From assembly GCA_913061055.1 (NCBI GenBank), contig CAJXVA010000033.1:1-36971 (forward strand): DNA of 36,971 bases, written 5' to 3'. This DNA comes from an uncultured Pseudomonadota bacterium (GTDB lineage Bacteria; Myxococcota_A; Polyangia; Nannocystales; Nannocystaceae). A program made the position numbers and the translations under genes. Below are positions 18,292 through 27,234 of the stretch, in pieces (the first letter of the stretch is position 1; every line of letters starts with the position of its first letter). The notes under the pieces were generated by a model. That model did not search any database, had not been told where the DNA came from, and was given only the letters and a program-made list of their open reading frames with translations.

Positions 18292-18459
18292 CGGGAGTCC
18301 TTCGGGTTCAGGCGCCAAGACACCCCGCCCCGCGGGAAGTTCCGGCAACTCTGATTTTTTTTCGTGGGATTCGTGGGTGGGGTGGCGGGTCGACACGGCG
18401 CCACCAGCGCGGTCTCGTTCCACCCCAGGGTCCGGCCAGGGGGCGGCCGGCAAGCGGCT

Positions 18460-18744
18460 CTAGATATCGAACGAGAGCGAGATGAGCTCGGAGATGAAGT
18501 GTGGCCGGATCGTGATCAGGCTGGCGTGCTTCACGCGGGCGCGGGAGTTCACGTTGGCACCGTCCGGGCTGAGGATCTCACCGTCGACGTTGTCATCATC
18601 GAAGTCGTAGACCGTCGTGTCGCCGCCTTCGACGCGTGCGGCCGAGTCAGCGTCTCCGTCGTTGCCAGGAGCAGCAACCGCGGTGGATGCAGCCGCCATG
18701 GACAGAGCGAGGGTCGTGGTGATGGCGAGGAGCTTTGCGCGCAT
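18460..18744 (-). CDS. Small exported protein of unknown function
   Basis: 94 residues from ATG at 18744, which has an excellent GAAGGAAG ribosome binding site. The longer frame upstream is rejected. Signal peptide at about 1-24 (MRAKLLAITTTLALSMAA then AVA|AP), an acidic middle (TVYDFDDDNVDGEILSPDG) and a C-terminal segment KHASLITIRPHFISELI. I recall similar small myxobacterial proteins with a DFDDD...G-x-x-x-PDG centre and a SLIxIRxxF tail, but know no function for them. It lies between the second TPR lipoprotein and the FHA protein, the slot of gltF in M. xanthus. Similarity to GltF itself is not established. It probably acts in the periplasm. Confidence 0.85.
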   Translation of the reverse strand: MRAKLLAITTTLALSMAAASTAVAAPGNDGDADSAARVEGGDTTVYDFDDDNVDGEILSPDGANVNSRARVKHASLITIRPHFISELISLSFDI

Positions 18745-19097
18745 GGGTCTTCCTTCTTTCGACAACGTGGTTGAAACGATGGCTGATGCGCCAGGGCCTG
18801 GCACGCGGCCGCCGGACGCACCTTGGGCGAGTCCACCGTTCGCGCGCATCGTATCTGTGGGCTGGGGGCGTTGTCCACTGCTCCCAGACGCCGAAATCGC
18901 GTGTGCGCGGCGCAGCTGTTCACCCAGGCCCGCGATCACGACTACGGTTTCGTCACTGGCTCGGGTTTTCTTCGCTGCGAGACCGTCCGATCTCCGAAAA
19001 ACCGGCCAACGACGGGCGACAGCCACCACGACGGGTGCAGGTCTTCGACGGCACCCGGCGCCGGTGACCGCGCCCATTCCGGAGCGGACCAGCCGGT
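18745..19097. other. Intergenic region upstream of the small exported protein
   Basis: 353 bases between two - strand genes. It holds a candidate promoter (18848-18877) and the ribosome binding site of the small exported protein. Frames open through it look like chance extensions. I see no clear terminator for the TPR lipoprotein gene that ends at 19098. Confidence 0.65.
18848..18877 (-). promoter_or_regulatory. Putative promoter for the small exported protein (and perhaps the FHA gene)
   Basis: On the - strand: TGGACA (5 of 6 to consensus), 18 bases, TACGAT (4 of 6). The ATG at 18744 is about 100 bases downstream. No terminator separates the small gene from the FHA gene, so both could be read from here. 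Confidence 0.35.
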
Positions 19098-20450
19098 TCA
19101 GCGGTTGGCGCCGGCCTCTTCGTCCAGGGCCTGCTTCGCACTGCGCTCCAACTCCAGCAGCTCCTCCCGTCGAGCCTCGAGTTCCGCGCGATGCAGCGCT
19201 TCGAGTTTCGCGGCATCGGCCTCGAGTTGGTGCTGCACCCCGATGAAGCTGGCGTACTCGACGAGGTTTGCCATGCGGTGATGGGCCTCGGCCACCGCGT
19301 CGGAGTACTGCGGGTCCTTTCGGGCCATCTTCGTGAAGCGCTCGAAGTAGGCGGTGGCGGTCTCCCCTTCGGGCACACCATCGCCGTCGGACTGCGGGGC
19401 AACGTGCTCCTGGTACAGCACGCCTGCGTTGTACAGCGGCCGAGGATCGGCTCCGTTCAACTCGAACGCCTTGGCGTATTCCTGCTCGGCCGCGGAGAAG
19501 TCACGGGTTCCTCGCTTCGCGACACCGAGCGCGAGCGCGGCCTCGTATTTTCGGGCTCCGGTCCCCAGTCCCTGCGCGACCTCGAGGTTCTCTTCGGCCG
19601 ACGCAAAGTTTCGCAGCTCGAGTTCGAGCAGTGCCGCGTTGAGTCGCGCATCAACATGCTGCGGGTCGAGGTCGATCGCTTTCTCGAACGCTCGGAGGGC
19701 GCGCGTTGGTTCTTCGCCCTGAAGCGCAAGCAAGCCTTGAATGTTCCACAGCTCCGCCGAGGTCCGGCCCGTAGCCGTCGCACGTCGGTGCGCTTGCGTG
19801 ACCACGAGGTCCGCAAGCAGTGCATACGAACGGTCACCCGCGACCGCCCGTTCGTAGTACAGGCGCGCCAGTCCTTCGTACGCGGTGAGATTGTCGCTAT
19901 CGAGCGCGAGCACGGCCTGCAGGCTCCGCTGTGCCTCGTCAAAGTCGGCGACGTTCCCCGACTCCAAGTACCGCGCGCGATAGACATGCGCGAGGTTGAA
20001 CCACGGTGGAAGCGGGCGCCCCCGCCCCCTGTAGGCGCGGCGGTACAGCCGAATCGCCTCGTCCGTTTGGCCGTCGCGATACGCAATGGAGCCGAGGTTG
20101 TTGTAAGCGAGCCCGAAGTTCGGGTCGAGGCGCACCACGTCCGAGTAGGCCGCCTTCGCTTGCTCGGACGTCCCGCACATCTCGAGCGCGACCCCGGCAT
20201 TGAACCGATGCTCGACGTCGCCGGTCAGTGCAAACGCCCGGTCGAACGCAGCGACGTGTCTGCGGCAGGTCTTTGCATCGAGGGTGCCAGCGGCTCGCGC
20301 TCGCTCGAAGGAGCCCGCGGGGTCTTCCAGCTCTCGAGCCGTCGGACACGGCTCGGGACAGGCCGTCTGGGCGCCCCGTTGTCCGACACCACCGCTGACG
20401 CACCCCATCACGCCTGCACATACCCAGCCGACCCAAACCCACCGTCGCAT
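19098..20450 (-). CDS. TPR lipoprotein, second copy of the GltE-like gene
   Basis: 450 residues from ATG at 20450. Lipoprotein signal MRRWVWVGWVCAGVMGC, lipidated Cys17. TPR units run to about residue 390 (for example YSDVVRLDPNFGLAYNNLG and FEKAIDLDPQHVDARLNAA), followed by a charged Glu/Ala/Arg coiled-coil tail. It is clearly a paralogue of the protein at 21911-23341: both have YNNLG, LARLYYxR, LLADLVVTQ, DPRPLYNxGVLYQ, then a PxSDGDG loop and a YSDxVAxA helix. The copies have diverged strongly, so the duplication is old. It is probably a periplasm-facing outer- or inner-membrane lipoprotein. It starts 58 bases after the hydrolase gene ends, so the two are likely co-transcribed. Confidence 0.88.
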   Translation of the reverse strand: MRRWVWVGWVCAGVMGCVSGGVGQRGAQTACPEPCPTARELEDPAGSFERARAAGTLDAKTCRRHVAAFDRAFALTGDVEHRFNAGVALEMCGTSEQAKAAYSDVVRLDPNFGLAYNNLGSIAYRDGQTDEAIRLYRRAYRGRGRPLPPWFNLAHVYRARYLESGNVADFDEAQRSLQAVLALDSDNLTAYEGLARLYYERAVAGDRSYALLADLVVTQAHRRATATGRTSAELWNIQGLLALQGEEPTRALRAFEKAIDLDPQHVDARLNAALLELELRNFASAEENLEVAQGLGTGARKYEAALALGVAKRGTRDFSAAEQEYAKAFELNGADPRPLYNAGVLYQEHVAPQSDGDGVPEGETATAYFERFTKMARKDPQYSDAVAEAHHRMANLVEYASFIGVQHQLEADAAKLEALHRAELEARREELLELERSAKQALDEEAGANR

Positions 20451-20508
20451 GCTCCATTGCACGACGAGGTTGCACGCGGGTTCCCACGGTTTCGAGAAAA
20501 CGAGAGCG

Positions 20509-21777
20509 CTACTCGAAGAGGGCTTCGGCCACATCCGGGTAGGCGGTCTGGATGACCTCGAGGTTCTCGGTGCCAACGCTCGAGCAATGCAGCGTCTCCT
20601 CGAACGCGGCGGACGTTGCGTACTCCACGATCGCCCAGCCGGTCTCGTCCGTGAGCAAGTCGTCGCTGCACTGAAACAAGAATCCTGCAGCCGCAGCGCC
20701 GCAAACCCCGGTCTCCTCGGCGATCTCCAGCAGGTTCTGCCCTGCGGTGTTCGACGCGGTACAGATCTCCGAGGGCACCAAGTGACCGGCGTTCGTGATG
20801 CCGATCAGGCGCTTGGGGGACGCGGACGCTGCGTAGCCGTTTTGCAGGTTGCCGTAGGCCACCACGGAGTCCGCCGTTCCACCGAGGATCAGCGAGGACT
20901 CCAAAGCTTCTCCGCCGCCAACGGTGGGGCCTGCCGACAGCGGCACAATCACGCGAGCGTCGTCAGCGTACGGGCCGACAGCCCCGCCTCCGGCGGAATG
21001 CCCGGTCATGCCGATACGGTCGGCGTCCATCACCGGGGCCAGGTCTACGAGTTCATCGGTCTCCCCGCGAACGGCAGCGAGCATCGCCTGCACATCGGAG
21101 TCGAGGTCTCGCGGCGCCGCTTCCCCGCCACACAGCGGGGCCAAAATATCCCGGAGCATCAGGCCGGGGTGATCGGCGGTGAGCACCACAAAACCCCGGC
21201 TGGCCCAGTGCGTGAGATGCCGAAGAGACTGCGTGCGCCACCCAGCGGTCCCATGCACGAACACGATCACCGGGTACGGACCGAATGCGTCGTCGACCGG
21301 AAGGTCTCGGCCGCAGTCGCAGATCTGCCAAGGGTTCTGCTCGTCGCTGATCTTGGCAGCCTCATCAGGAGGCAACGCGTCGCGGATGTCGAACCGAACC
21401 GGGTCCCCGCTCGGCGACTCCGCAGCGGGATAGAACACCTCGACCGTGAGGTCGTCGATGGTCACAGTGCGGGTGCCCACCGGCCACGGGCCACGCACAG
21501 CGGTGTCGTTGGGCTTCGCTCGCATCACCGCCCCCTCGCATGCGTCTGCGTTCTGGTCGTCGGGCAGCCCGGTCGTAGAACCGCTCGTGGTGTCTCCGGA
21601 GCTCGAGTCCGCGGACATCTCCGAGATCGGGCCCGAACTCGACCCGGTCGAGGCTCCTCCGGTGTCGCTCTCGCCCGCGGTTGTCGATGCCTCGGTTTCC
21701 GTGGCGGACGAGGCCGCGCCATCGTCCCCGCACGCGAAGCTCAGAAAGACACTGGAGACGAGCAACCATCGAGGCAT
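20509..21777 (-). CDS. Alpha/beta-hydrolase lipoprotein (PAF-acetylhydrolase/dienelactone-hydrolase type)
   Basis: 422 residues from ATG at 21777. Lipoprotein signal MPRWLLVSSVFLSFAC (Cys16) followed by about 65 residues rich in Ser, Thr, Gly, Glu and Asp, a linker style common in Nannocystaceae lipoproteins. The alpha/beta-hydrolase fold shows an oxyanion-hole region VIVFVHGTAGW, the nucleophile elbow GHSAGG (Ser at about 261), a likely acid in GGTADSVV (Asp about 302) and the base in NAGHLV (His about 332). Such proteins hydrolyse ester or lipid substrates; the substrate here is unknown. Six or more Cys in the C-terminal part suggest disulfides, which fits an exported location. The gene interrupts two paralogous TPR lipoprotein genes and is isolated upstream by the terminator at 21854-21886. 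Confidence 0.88.
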   Translation of the reverse strand: MPRWLLVSSVFLSFACGDDGAASSATETEASTTAGESDTGGASTGSSSGPISEMSADSSSGDTTSGSTTGLPDDQNADACEGAVMRAKPNDTAVRGPWPVGTRTVTIDDLTVEVFYPAAESPSGDPVRFDIRDALPPDEAAKISDEQNPWQICDCGRDLPVDDAFGPYPVIVFVHGTAGWRTQSLRHLTHWASRGFVVLTADHPGLMLRDILAPLCGGEAAPRDLDSDVQAMLAAVRGETDELVDLAPVMDADRIGMTGHSAGGGAVGPYADDARVIVPLSAGPTVGGGEALESSLILGGTADSVVAYGNLQNGYAASASPKRLIGITNAGHLVPSEICTASNTAGQNLLEIAEETGVCGAAAAGFLFQCSDDLLTDETGWAIVEYATSAAFEETLHCSSVGTENLEVIQTAYPDVAEALFE

Positions 21778-21853
21778 GGGATGGTCATACAGGACCCGGG
21801 CCTGCGCCGCGTTCGCCGACCAAGAAACGCCGTCCACGGCGGTCTGAACCACG

Positions 21854-21886
21854 AAAAAAGCGGCGAGCCCTGAGAGCCCACCGCTT
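21854..21886 (-). terminator. Intrinsic terminator after the GltE-like gene
   Basis: On the - strand, AAGCGGTGGGC pairs with GCTCGCCGCTT through 11 pairs (two G-T), with a 7-base loop, followed by six Ts. It begins 25 bases after the stop at 21911 and ends the transcription unit of the TPR genes upstream. Confidence 0.85.
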
Positions 21887-21910
21887 CTTCGGAGTCCCGA
21901 GCGTGCTCGG

Positions 21911-23341
21911 CTATTCCTTCTTTTCGGCGGGCTTGTCCGCCGGCGGCGCAGCAGCGGCGGCGGATGCCCCAGCAGCAGCGTCGCGAGCCTTCTTCTCGAG
22001 GTCGAGAAGTCGCTTCCGCTCTTCAGCTTCTTGCTTCTTCTGGATCTCCTCGAGCTTCTTGGCTTCAGCCTCGAGCTTCTTCATCTCCTCGAGGTCTTTT
22101 TTGTACTGCTCGATGTTCTCGATGCGCTGTTTCGCATCGGCAACGATGTCGGAGTACTCCTTGTCGCCACCAGCCTTGCTGATGAACTTGCTGAAGAACC
22201 CCTTGGCGGTGTTGTTCTCCTTGATTCCATCACCGTCGCTGTTGGGACCGATGTGGCCCTGGTACAGCACGCCAAGGTTGTAGAGCGGACGCGGGTCCTT
22301 GCCGCTCATGTCCATCGCCTTCTTGAACGACTTCTCGGCGTCCTTGTACTTGCGAAGGCCACGCTGAGCGACGCCCAGTCCGAGGAAGGTCTCGACGTTC
22401 TTCTTCTGACGCGAGTCCTTCAGCGCGATGTTGAGGCTCTTCTCTGCCTGCGCGTAGTCGCGGAAGCGGATGGAGATCATCGCGATGTTCATGTGCGCGT
22501 CGGCGTGGTCGGGCTTGATGCTCGCCGCCTTGGTGAACGCCTTGAGGGCGTCGACCTGGTTCTCACGCTCCATGAAGATGAGGCCCTTGATGTTGTAGAT
22601 GTCGGGGCTCTCGACGCCCGTCTCTGAGAACACCCGCAGGGACTGCGTGACGACCAGGTCGGCAAGCAGGATGTACGACTTGTCCTTGAGACGACCGCGG
22701 TCGTAGTACAGACGCGCCAGGTTCTCGTAGGCGAGCTGGTTGGACGAGTCGACCGCGAGGACCGTCTGAAGGTTCCGCTCCGCCTTGGAGAAGTCGTCAG
22801 ACTTGGGATCGCTGGAGTACTTGTCCCGAAGCGCCGCCGCGAGGTTGTTCCGCGGCGCCTTGGTCTTGGGGTTCGCTTCCACGGCCCGCTTGAAGTAGTC
22901 GAGCGCTTTGCTCTCCTTCTTACGGTTCCAGTAGATGACGCCCAGGTTGTTGTAGGCGAGGTCGAACTTCGGCTCTTTCTTGATGATCGCTTCGTAGATC
23001 TTCTCGGCCTCCTCCGTCTTGCCGCACTCCTCGAGTACAGCACCGGAGTTGAACCAAGCGATCGTCATCTGGGAGCCGTACTCCTTGTAGACCTTGGCGA
23101 AGTCCTTCGAGAAGGACTCGCACTGCCCAGCGCTGAGCTTGCCCGACGCCTTGGCTTTGTCGTAGCGAGCGCCGACGTCCCCGAAGGCCTTCTTGGCCTC
23201 GGCCGAAGCCTTGGAGGGATCGGTTGCAGCCCCGGCCGTGCCCGCGGGCGCTTGGGTGTCGGGGTTCTTCTTCTTGCAGCCAGCGGCGGTGGTCAGCGCC
23301 AGCGAGAGTGCGATGAATCCGAAGATGTTTTGGATACGCAT
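21911..23341 (-). CDS. TPR lipoprotein (GltE/AglT-like)
   Basis: 476 residues from ATG at 23341, with GAGGA nine bases upstream. Lipoprotein signal MRIQNIFGFIALSLALTTAAGC (Cys22). TPR units span about 85-370, then a PNSDGDG loop, then a long Glu/Lys coiled coil (about 395-450) and an Ala/Pro/Lys tail. The DxDGD-like loop could bind calcium, which is inference. The start is 30 bases after the stop of the large exported TPR gene, so the two form an operon. In M. xanthus the pair gltD-gltE (AgmU and the TPR lipoprotein AglT) is arranged the same way. I infer a periplasmic or outer-membrane-anchored component of a Glt-like envelope complex. A paralogue lies at 19098-20450. Confidence 0.9.
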   Translation of the reverse strand: MRIQNIFGFIALSLALTTAAGCKKKNPDTQAPAGTAGAATDPSKASAEAKKAFGDVGARYDKAKASGKLSAGQCESFSKDFAKVYKEYGSQMTIAWFNSGAVLEECGKTEEAEKIYEAIIKKEPKFDLAYNNLGVIYWNRKKESKALDYFKRAVEANPKTKAPRNNLAAALRDKYSSDPKSDDFSKAERNLQTVLAVDSSNQLAYENLARLYYDRGRLKDKSYILLADLVVTQSLRVFSETGVESPDIYNIKGLIFMERENQVDALKAFTKAASIKPDHADAHMNIAMISIRFRDYAQAEKSLNIALKDSRQKKNVETFLGLGVAQRGLRKYKDAEKSFKKAMDMSGKDPRPLYNLGVLYQGHIGPNSDGDGIKENNTAKGFFSKFISKAGGDKEYSDIVADAKQRIENIEQYKKDLEEMKKLEAEAKKLEEIQKKQEAEERKRLLDLEKKARDAAAGASAAAAAPPADKPAEKKE

Positions 23342-23371
23342 GATGATGTTCCTCGTGATGCGAACAGAGAC

Positions 23372-26300
23372 CTAGAGGCCCTCTTCGGAGGCCCCTTCTT
23401 CGGACTTGGCAGGCTGCTTCTTCGCCTTGGGCTTCTCGCCGTCGAGCGAGGTCTGAACGCCAACGACGTCCAGGCGGCTGTCGGTGTAGACCGACGTTCC
23501 GAACAGCTCCTCGGTGGCCGGGAACTTCTCCGGGTCACGCTGCTGAAGCTCGGCCTCACACATGCGGCTGAACTCGTTGAAGAACTGGAACTCGGTGGAC
23601 CGCTCGAGGCAGTAGGTGAATGCGTCGTTCGCAAGCTTCTGAGGCATGGCAGCCTGGTCAGCGAGCGCATCGCAGTAGGCGAAGACCTGGTCCTCGACCT
23701 TGAAGCTGCGTGGCACCTCGGCGCGGTACAGCTGGTCTGCGAAGTTCTGCATCGAGATGGCCGAACGAGCAGCGGCAGCGAGGACCCAGTACGGGCTCTG
23801 CGAGGTCTTCACCTTCGCGTAGCGCTCCTGGAGTTCCTTGGCGACGGAGACCTTTTTGTCGAAGAACTCTTTGAATCGCTTCTTCGAGTCCTGCGCGGTC
23901 TTCATCTGCTCTTTGTACTCGCGCTCCCACTTGGGAAGGCCCGAGTCCTTCTTCCACTCCTCGACGGTGAAGTCGAGACCGGCAGGCATGACGTTCTGCA
24001 GGTACTCCTCGTACTTCTGGTCGGCGGAGTAGACCATCGACATGCCGACGGCGTTCTTGTAGGCCTCGACGCGCTCGACCTCTTCGGCCGGCATCTTGGG
24101 CTTCTTGCCCGACAGCTTCAGCGCGGTCGAGAAGTGGCCCTGTGCCTGCTTGGCCTTCTTGCCGTCCCGAGCGTGCACGGTGACGATGCCCTGGGTCGGG
24201 TTTCCGCAGTACTTCGGCAGGTCGTTCTTCTTCTTCTTGGCCTTGCGGCGAAGCTTCCGAGCCTTCTCTTTGACGTCCTTACCTGCGTTCGCCTTCTCGC
24301 GTTTGATGCTGATGCAGCTGTCGAACAGGAGGGACTTGGAGCAGGACTGGCGCCAGAGGATCTGGCCGATGGCCGCTTCGGCGACGACGCGCCGGTCGAC
24401 GCCGCCTTTGGTGCCGTAGCGAGAGACGAACTCACGTGCGTGCGAGAGCTTCTCGTCTTCGTTGTCCAGAAGCTCGTGCTTGGACCAGAAGATCTTGGCC
24501 GCGGTGCTCGGGTCCTTCTTGCGATACAGACCCTCGAACTTGCCGAGGTTGGACTGGGCTTTCTCTTCGTTGCCAAGGCCCAGACGGAACAGGTACGCGT
24601 TCTGGAGGGCTTCGGGTGTGAAGTCGTCCTTGGTGTACTTGTCGGCGTACTGCTCGTAGCGATCCGCCGCGTCGGAGTAGTAGGCAACCGCCTGGTAGTT
24701 CTGCCCGAGCTCGCGCAGCGTCTGCTGGTAGTGCTCGGAGTCCGTGTGCGCATCGAGTAGCGCGCTACGGATCTTGATGGCCTTACCGACGAGGAATGCA
24801 GCCTCGTAGCAGCGAGCGGCGTTGAAGAGCAGCGTGTCAGCGCGCTCGTGATCTTCGTGGTCGTTGTAGACTTGGACGAAGGTCTCGGCACAGTTGACGT
24901 ACCCCTCGGGGTCGCCGGCCTTGCCCTGCTCCTGGTAGGCCATCGCCTTCTTCCAGCCGATGCCCGCGAGGTATCCCGGGACCGCTTCGCGGATACGGGA
25001 CGACTCGGCGTGCTTCCACAGCTTCATCTTCTGAAGGTCGGTGGCCCACTTCTCGAGCTCGTCGGACGTCTTGACGGTCTGCTCGGGAGTGTTGTCCTTG
25101 TCGGTCCAACGGATGACCAGCAAGTCGATGAGCATCTCCGCAGCCCATGCTGCGTAGACCTGACCGTCGAACTTCTTGACGATCTCTTTGAGGACCGGCT
25201 CGGCCTCATCGAACTTGTTGTGGATCATCATCAGCTTGGCGCGGTGGTACTGGATCTTCGGAAGCTCCTTGTCCTTCGCGTCCTTCACGTACTTCTGATA
25301 GATGTCGTACGCGCCGAGCATCGCGGCTTCGTTGTCGGTGTAGTCCGACTCCGGGAACTCCTGCGCCTTGTCGGTCGCAGTGTCCTTGTCGCGATTCTTC
25401 TTCTTGACCTTTTTGTCTCGGTAGACGCAGACGCCTTCCGAGTTGGTCTTGCAGGCCTTCTTCTTGCCGCCGGTCTCGTCGTACTCGAGGGCGTTCTTCA
25501 TCGCCAGCATCTGGGCGTATGCGGCGTCCTTCGTGTACTTGCCGTCAGGCTTGATCTCGAGAACCTTCACGAACTCGTCGTGCGCGTTGCGGAAGTGCTT
25601 GAGGCCAACTTCCTGCTGGTCGCGGTTCTTCGAGTTGTAGTTGTTCGCCCCCTGCGCCCACAGCAGCTCTGCAAAGTAGAACTGCATCTCATAGGCGTCC
25701 TTGTCCTTGGGGAAGTGCGTCGTGAACGAACGGTACGCCTTCTCGGACAGGTCGTAGGTGCCCGGCAGTCGAGTCTTCTCAGCCTCGTCGTGCCAAACGG
25801 TGGCCATCTGACGCATCGTGTCGCGAGCTTCGTCGCGGCACTTCTTCTTGGTGGCCTTCTTGAACTTGGAGCTCTTGTACTCCTCCCAGTAGTTGGCGAG
25901 ACGGTCGGTCTCTTTCCACTGAATGGTCTTGTTGTCGGTCGCGAGCGCGTTGACAACGACCTGGGCTTGCCACTCACAGCGCGCGGAGTCTGAGCCGAAC
26001 TCGGACTGCAGCGTCTTGTAGATCGAGCTCGACTCGACGTACTTACCGTTGCCGAAGTAGGCGTTGGCCAGAAGCTCCATCTGCTTCTTGGCCATGTTTT
26101 CTTCCTTCTTGGGGCCGTTGCCGACCTTCTGGAAGAAGCCCCATGCGGCGGACGGCTTGCCTGCGTTGACGTAGGCCTTGACCATGTCGCGGCGAGCGTC
26201 GCGGCGCAGCTGCTTGGCGTTGGCTTCGCTACCGGCTTTGCCGGCCATCGTCGCCTTCACGGTGCGCACGAAGTAGTCGAGGCTGGTGCGGTACGAAGGC

Positions 26301-27178
26301 TCGGCGGTGCCGATCGGGTTGAGGTGACACCACCCGATTTTGTACAGCGCGTACGCGAAGACCGGGCTGTCGGGATAGCCGTCGACGATCTTCTGGTAGA
26401 GCTGAAGCGCCTCGTCGATCTTGTTGTTGCCGTACTTGAAGTCCGCGAAGCTGAGGTAGGCGTTCGGGATGTACTTCGAGGTGGGGTAGTCGCGGATGAG
26501 GCGCAGGTAGGCGTCCTGCATCTCGGCGTCCCGCCCGAGTTGGCCGAGCTCGAACGCGTAGAAGTAGATCGCCTCGTCGAGGCGCTTGTACTTGGCGAAC
26601 GCCTTGGCGTTGACCAGAGCTTTGTAGATCTTGACCGCGTCGGCCGAGGCCTGCTTGCTGCCCTTCTCAAACTTCTTCTGGCTGGCCTTGAGCTGGTTCG
26701 CCTTGGCCGTTTGGCCGGCTTCCTCAGCTGCGTAGATCTTCTCGTAGAGCGTGCCGGCCTGGAGGTCGAAGTAGGCCTTCTTGTCGAGGTAGTGATCCGC
26801 AAGCCGGAACAGGAGGTCCGGATACTCGGGATCGGTCGACTCGGATGCGTTGAGCAGGCGCTTGAGCGTGCCGATCTGCTTGTCGGCGATCTCCTGCGCG
26901 ACGGCTTCCTTCTGACGAGCGAAGGAGGCAGCGTCCATCATCTGGACCTTCTTCTTCTTGTCCTTCTCGGCAGCCTTCTGCTTCTTCTTGAACTTGGTGT
27001 CGAGCGTGTTCTTGGCCTTGACCTTGCCCGATTTGCGCTCGTAGCGAACGCTGTCGTCGCCGCCTGCATCCTGGGCGAACGCCGTCGTGGGCACGCTGAG
27101 CATCATCATGCCCATGACCCCAGTCATGATGCCGATCGCGAGCGGCGAACGGCGGTACTTGTTGTTGTTGGACGACAT
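23372..27178 (-). CDS. Large exported TPR protein (GltD/AgmU-like)
   Basis: 1268 residues. ATG at 27178 (MSSNNNKYRRS) has AGAGG a few bases upstream; the frame continues to 27484 but lacks coding character there. Signal peptide at about 1-34 ending TAFA|QD. A very basic segment (KFKKKQKAAEKDKKKK) follows, then many degenerate TPR units over about 95-1000, such as YLRLIRDYPTSKYIPNAYLS and YQKIVDGYPDSPVFAYALYK, in the YfgC/BamD-like style that binds unfolded or partner proteins. The C-terminal 250 residues are charged and end in a Lys/Glu-rich tail. The length is close to what I recall for AgmU/GltD (about 1,200 residues). It is probably a periplasmic scaffold. It shares an operon with the TPR lipoprotein 30 bases downstream. 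Orthology is not proven. Confidence 0.9.
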   Translation of the reverse strand: MSSNNNKYRRSPLAIGIMTGVMGMMMLSVPTTAFAQDAGGDDSVRYERKSGKVKAKNTLDTKFKKKQKAAEKDKKKKVQMMDAASFARQKEAVAQEIADKQIGTLKRLLNASESTDPEYPDLLFRLADHYLDKKAYFDLQAGTLYEKIYAAEEAGQTAKANQLKASQKKFEKGSKQASADAVKIYKALVNAKAFAKYKRLDEAIYFYAFELGQLGRDAEMQDAYLRLIRDYPTSKYIPNAYLSFADFKYGNNKIDEALQLYQKIVDGYPDSPVFAYALYKIGWCHLNPIGTAEPSYRTSLDYFVRTVKATMAGKAGSEANAKQLRRDARRDMVKAYVNAGKPSAAWGFFQKVGNGPKKEENMAKKQMELLANAYFGNGKYVESSSIYKTLQSEFGSDSARCEWQAQVVVNALATDNKTIQWKETDRLANYWEEYKSSKFKKATKKKCRDEARDTMRQMATVWHDEAEKTRLPGTYDLSEKAYRSFTTHFPKDKDAYEMQFYFAELLWAQGANNYNSKNRDQQEVGLKHFRNAHDEFVKVLEIKPDGKYTKDAAYAQMLAMKNALEYDETGGKKKACKTNSEGVCVYRDKKVKKKNRDKDTATDKAQEFPESDYTDNEAAMLGAYDIYQKYVKDAKDKELPKIQYHRAKLMMIHNKFDEAEPVLKEIVKKFDGQVYAAWAAEMLIDLLVIRWTDKDNTPEQTVKTSDELEKWATDLQKMKLWKHAESSRIREAVPGYLAGIGWKKAMAYQEQGKAGDPEGYVNCAETFVQVYNDHEDHERADTLLFNAARCYEAAFLVGKAIKIRSALLDAHTDSEHYQQTLRELGQNYQAVAYYSDAADRYEQYADKYTKDDFTPEALQNAYLFRLGLGNEEKAQSNLGKFEGLYRKKDPSTAAKIFWSKHELLDNEDEKLSHAREFVSRYGTKGGVDRRVVAEAAIGQILWRQSCSKSLLFDSCISIKREKANAGKDVKEKARKLRRKAKKKKNDLPKYCGNPTQGIVTVHARDGKKAKQAQGHFSTALKLSGKKPKMPAEEVERVEAYKNAVGMSMVYSADQKYEEYLQNVMPAGLDFTVEEWKKDSGLPKWEREYKEQMKTAQDSKKRFKEFFDKKVSVAKELQERYAKVKTSQSPYWVLAAAARSAISMQNFADQLYRAEVPRSFKVEDQVFAYCDALADQAAMPQKLANDAFTYCLERSTEFQFFNEFSRMCEAELQQRDPEKFPATEELFGTSVYTDSRLDVVGVQTSLDGEKPKAKKQPAKSEEGASEEGL

Positions 27179-27234
27179 CTTGGACCTCTTCTCGTTGCCG
27201 CCCCCAACTTGATGGAGCGCGGCCGGCTTACGAA

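Noticed and set aside
18292-18453. N-terminal extension of the FHA protein to 18453
   Set aside because: ATG 18291 has a good ribosome binding site and starts exactly at the FHA domain. The upstream part is proline- and arginine-rich noise.
23193-24760. + strand frames opposite the exported TPR genes (for example 23252-24760)
   Set aside because: They have no start context and show leucine/valine-rich complement translations, typical of shadows of Lys/Glu/Asp-rich genes.
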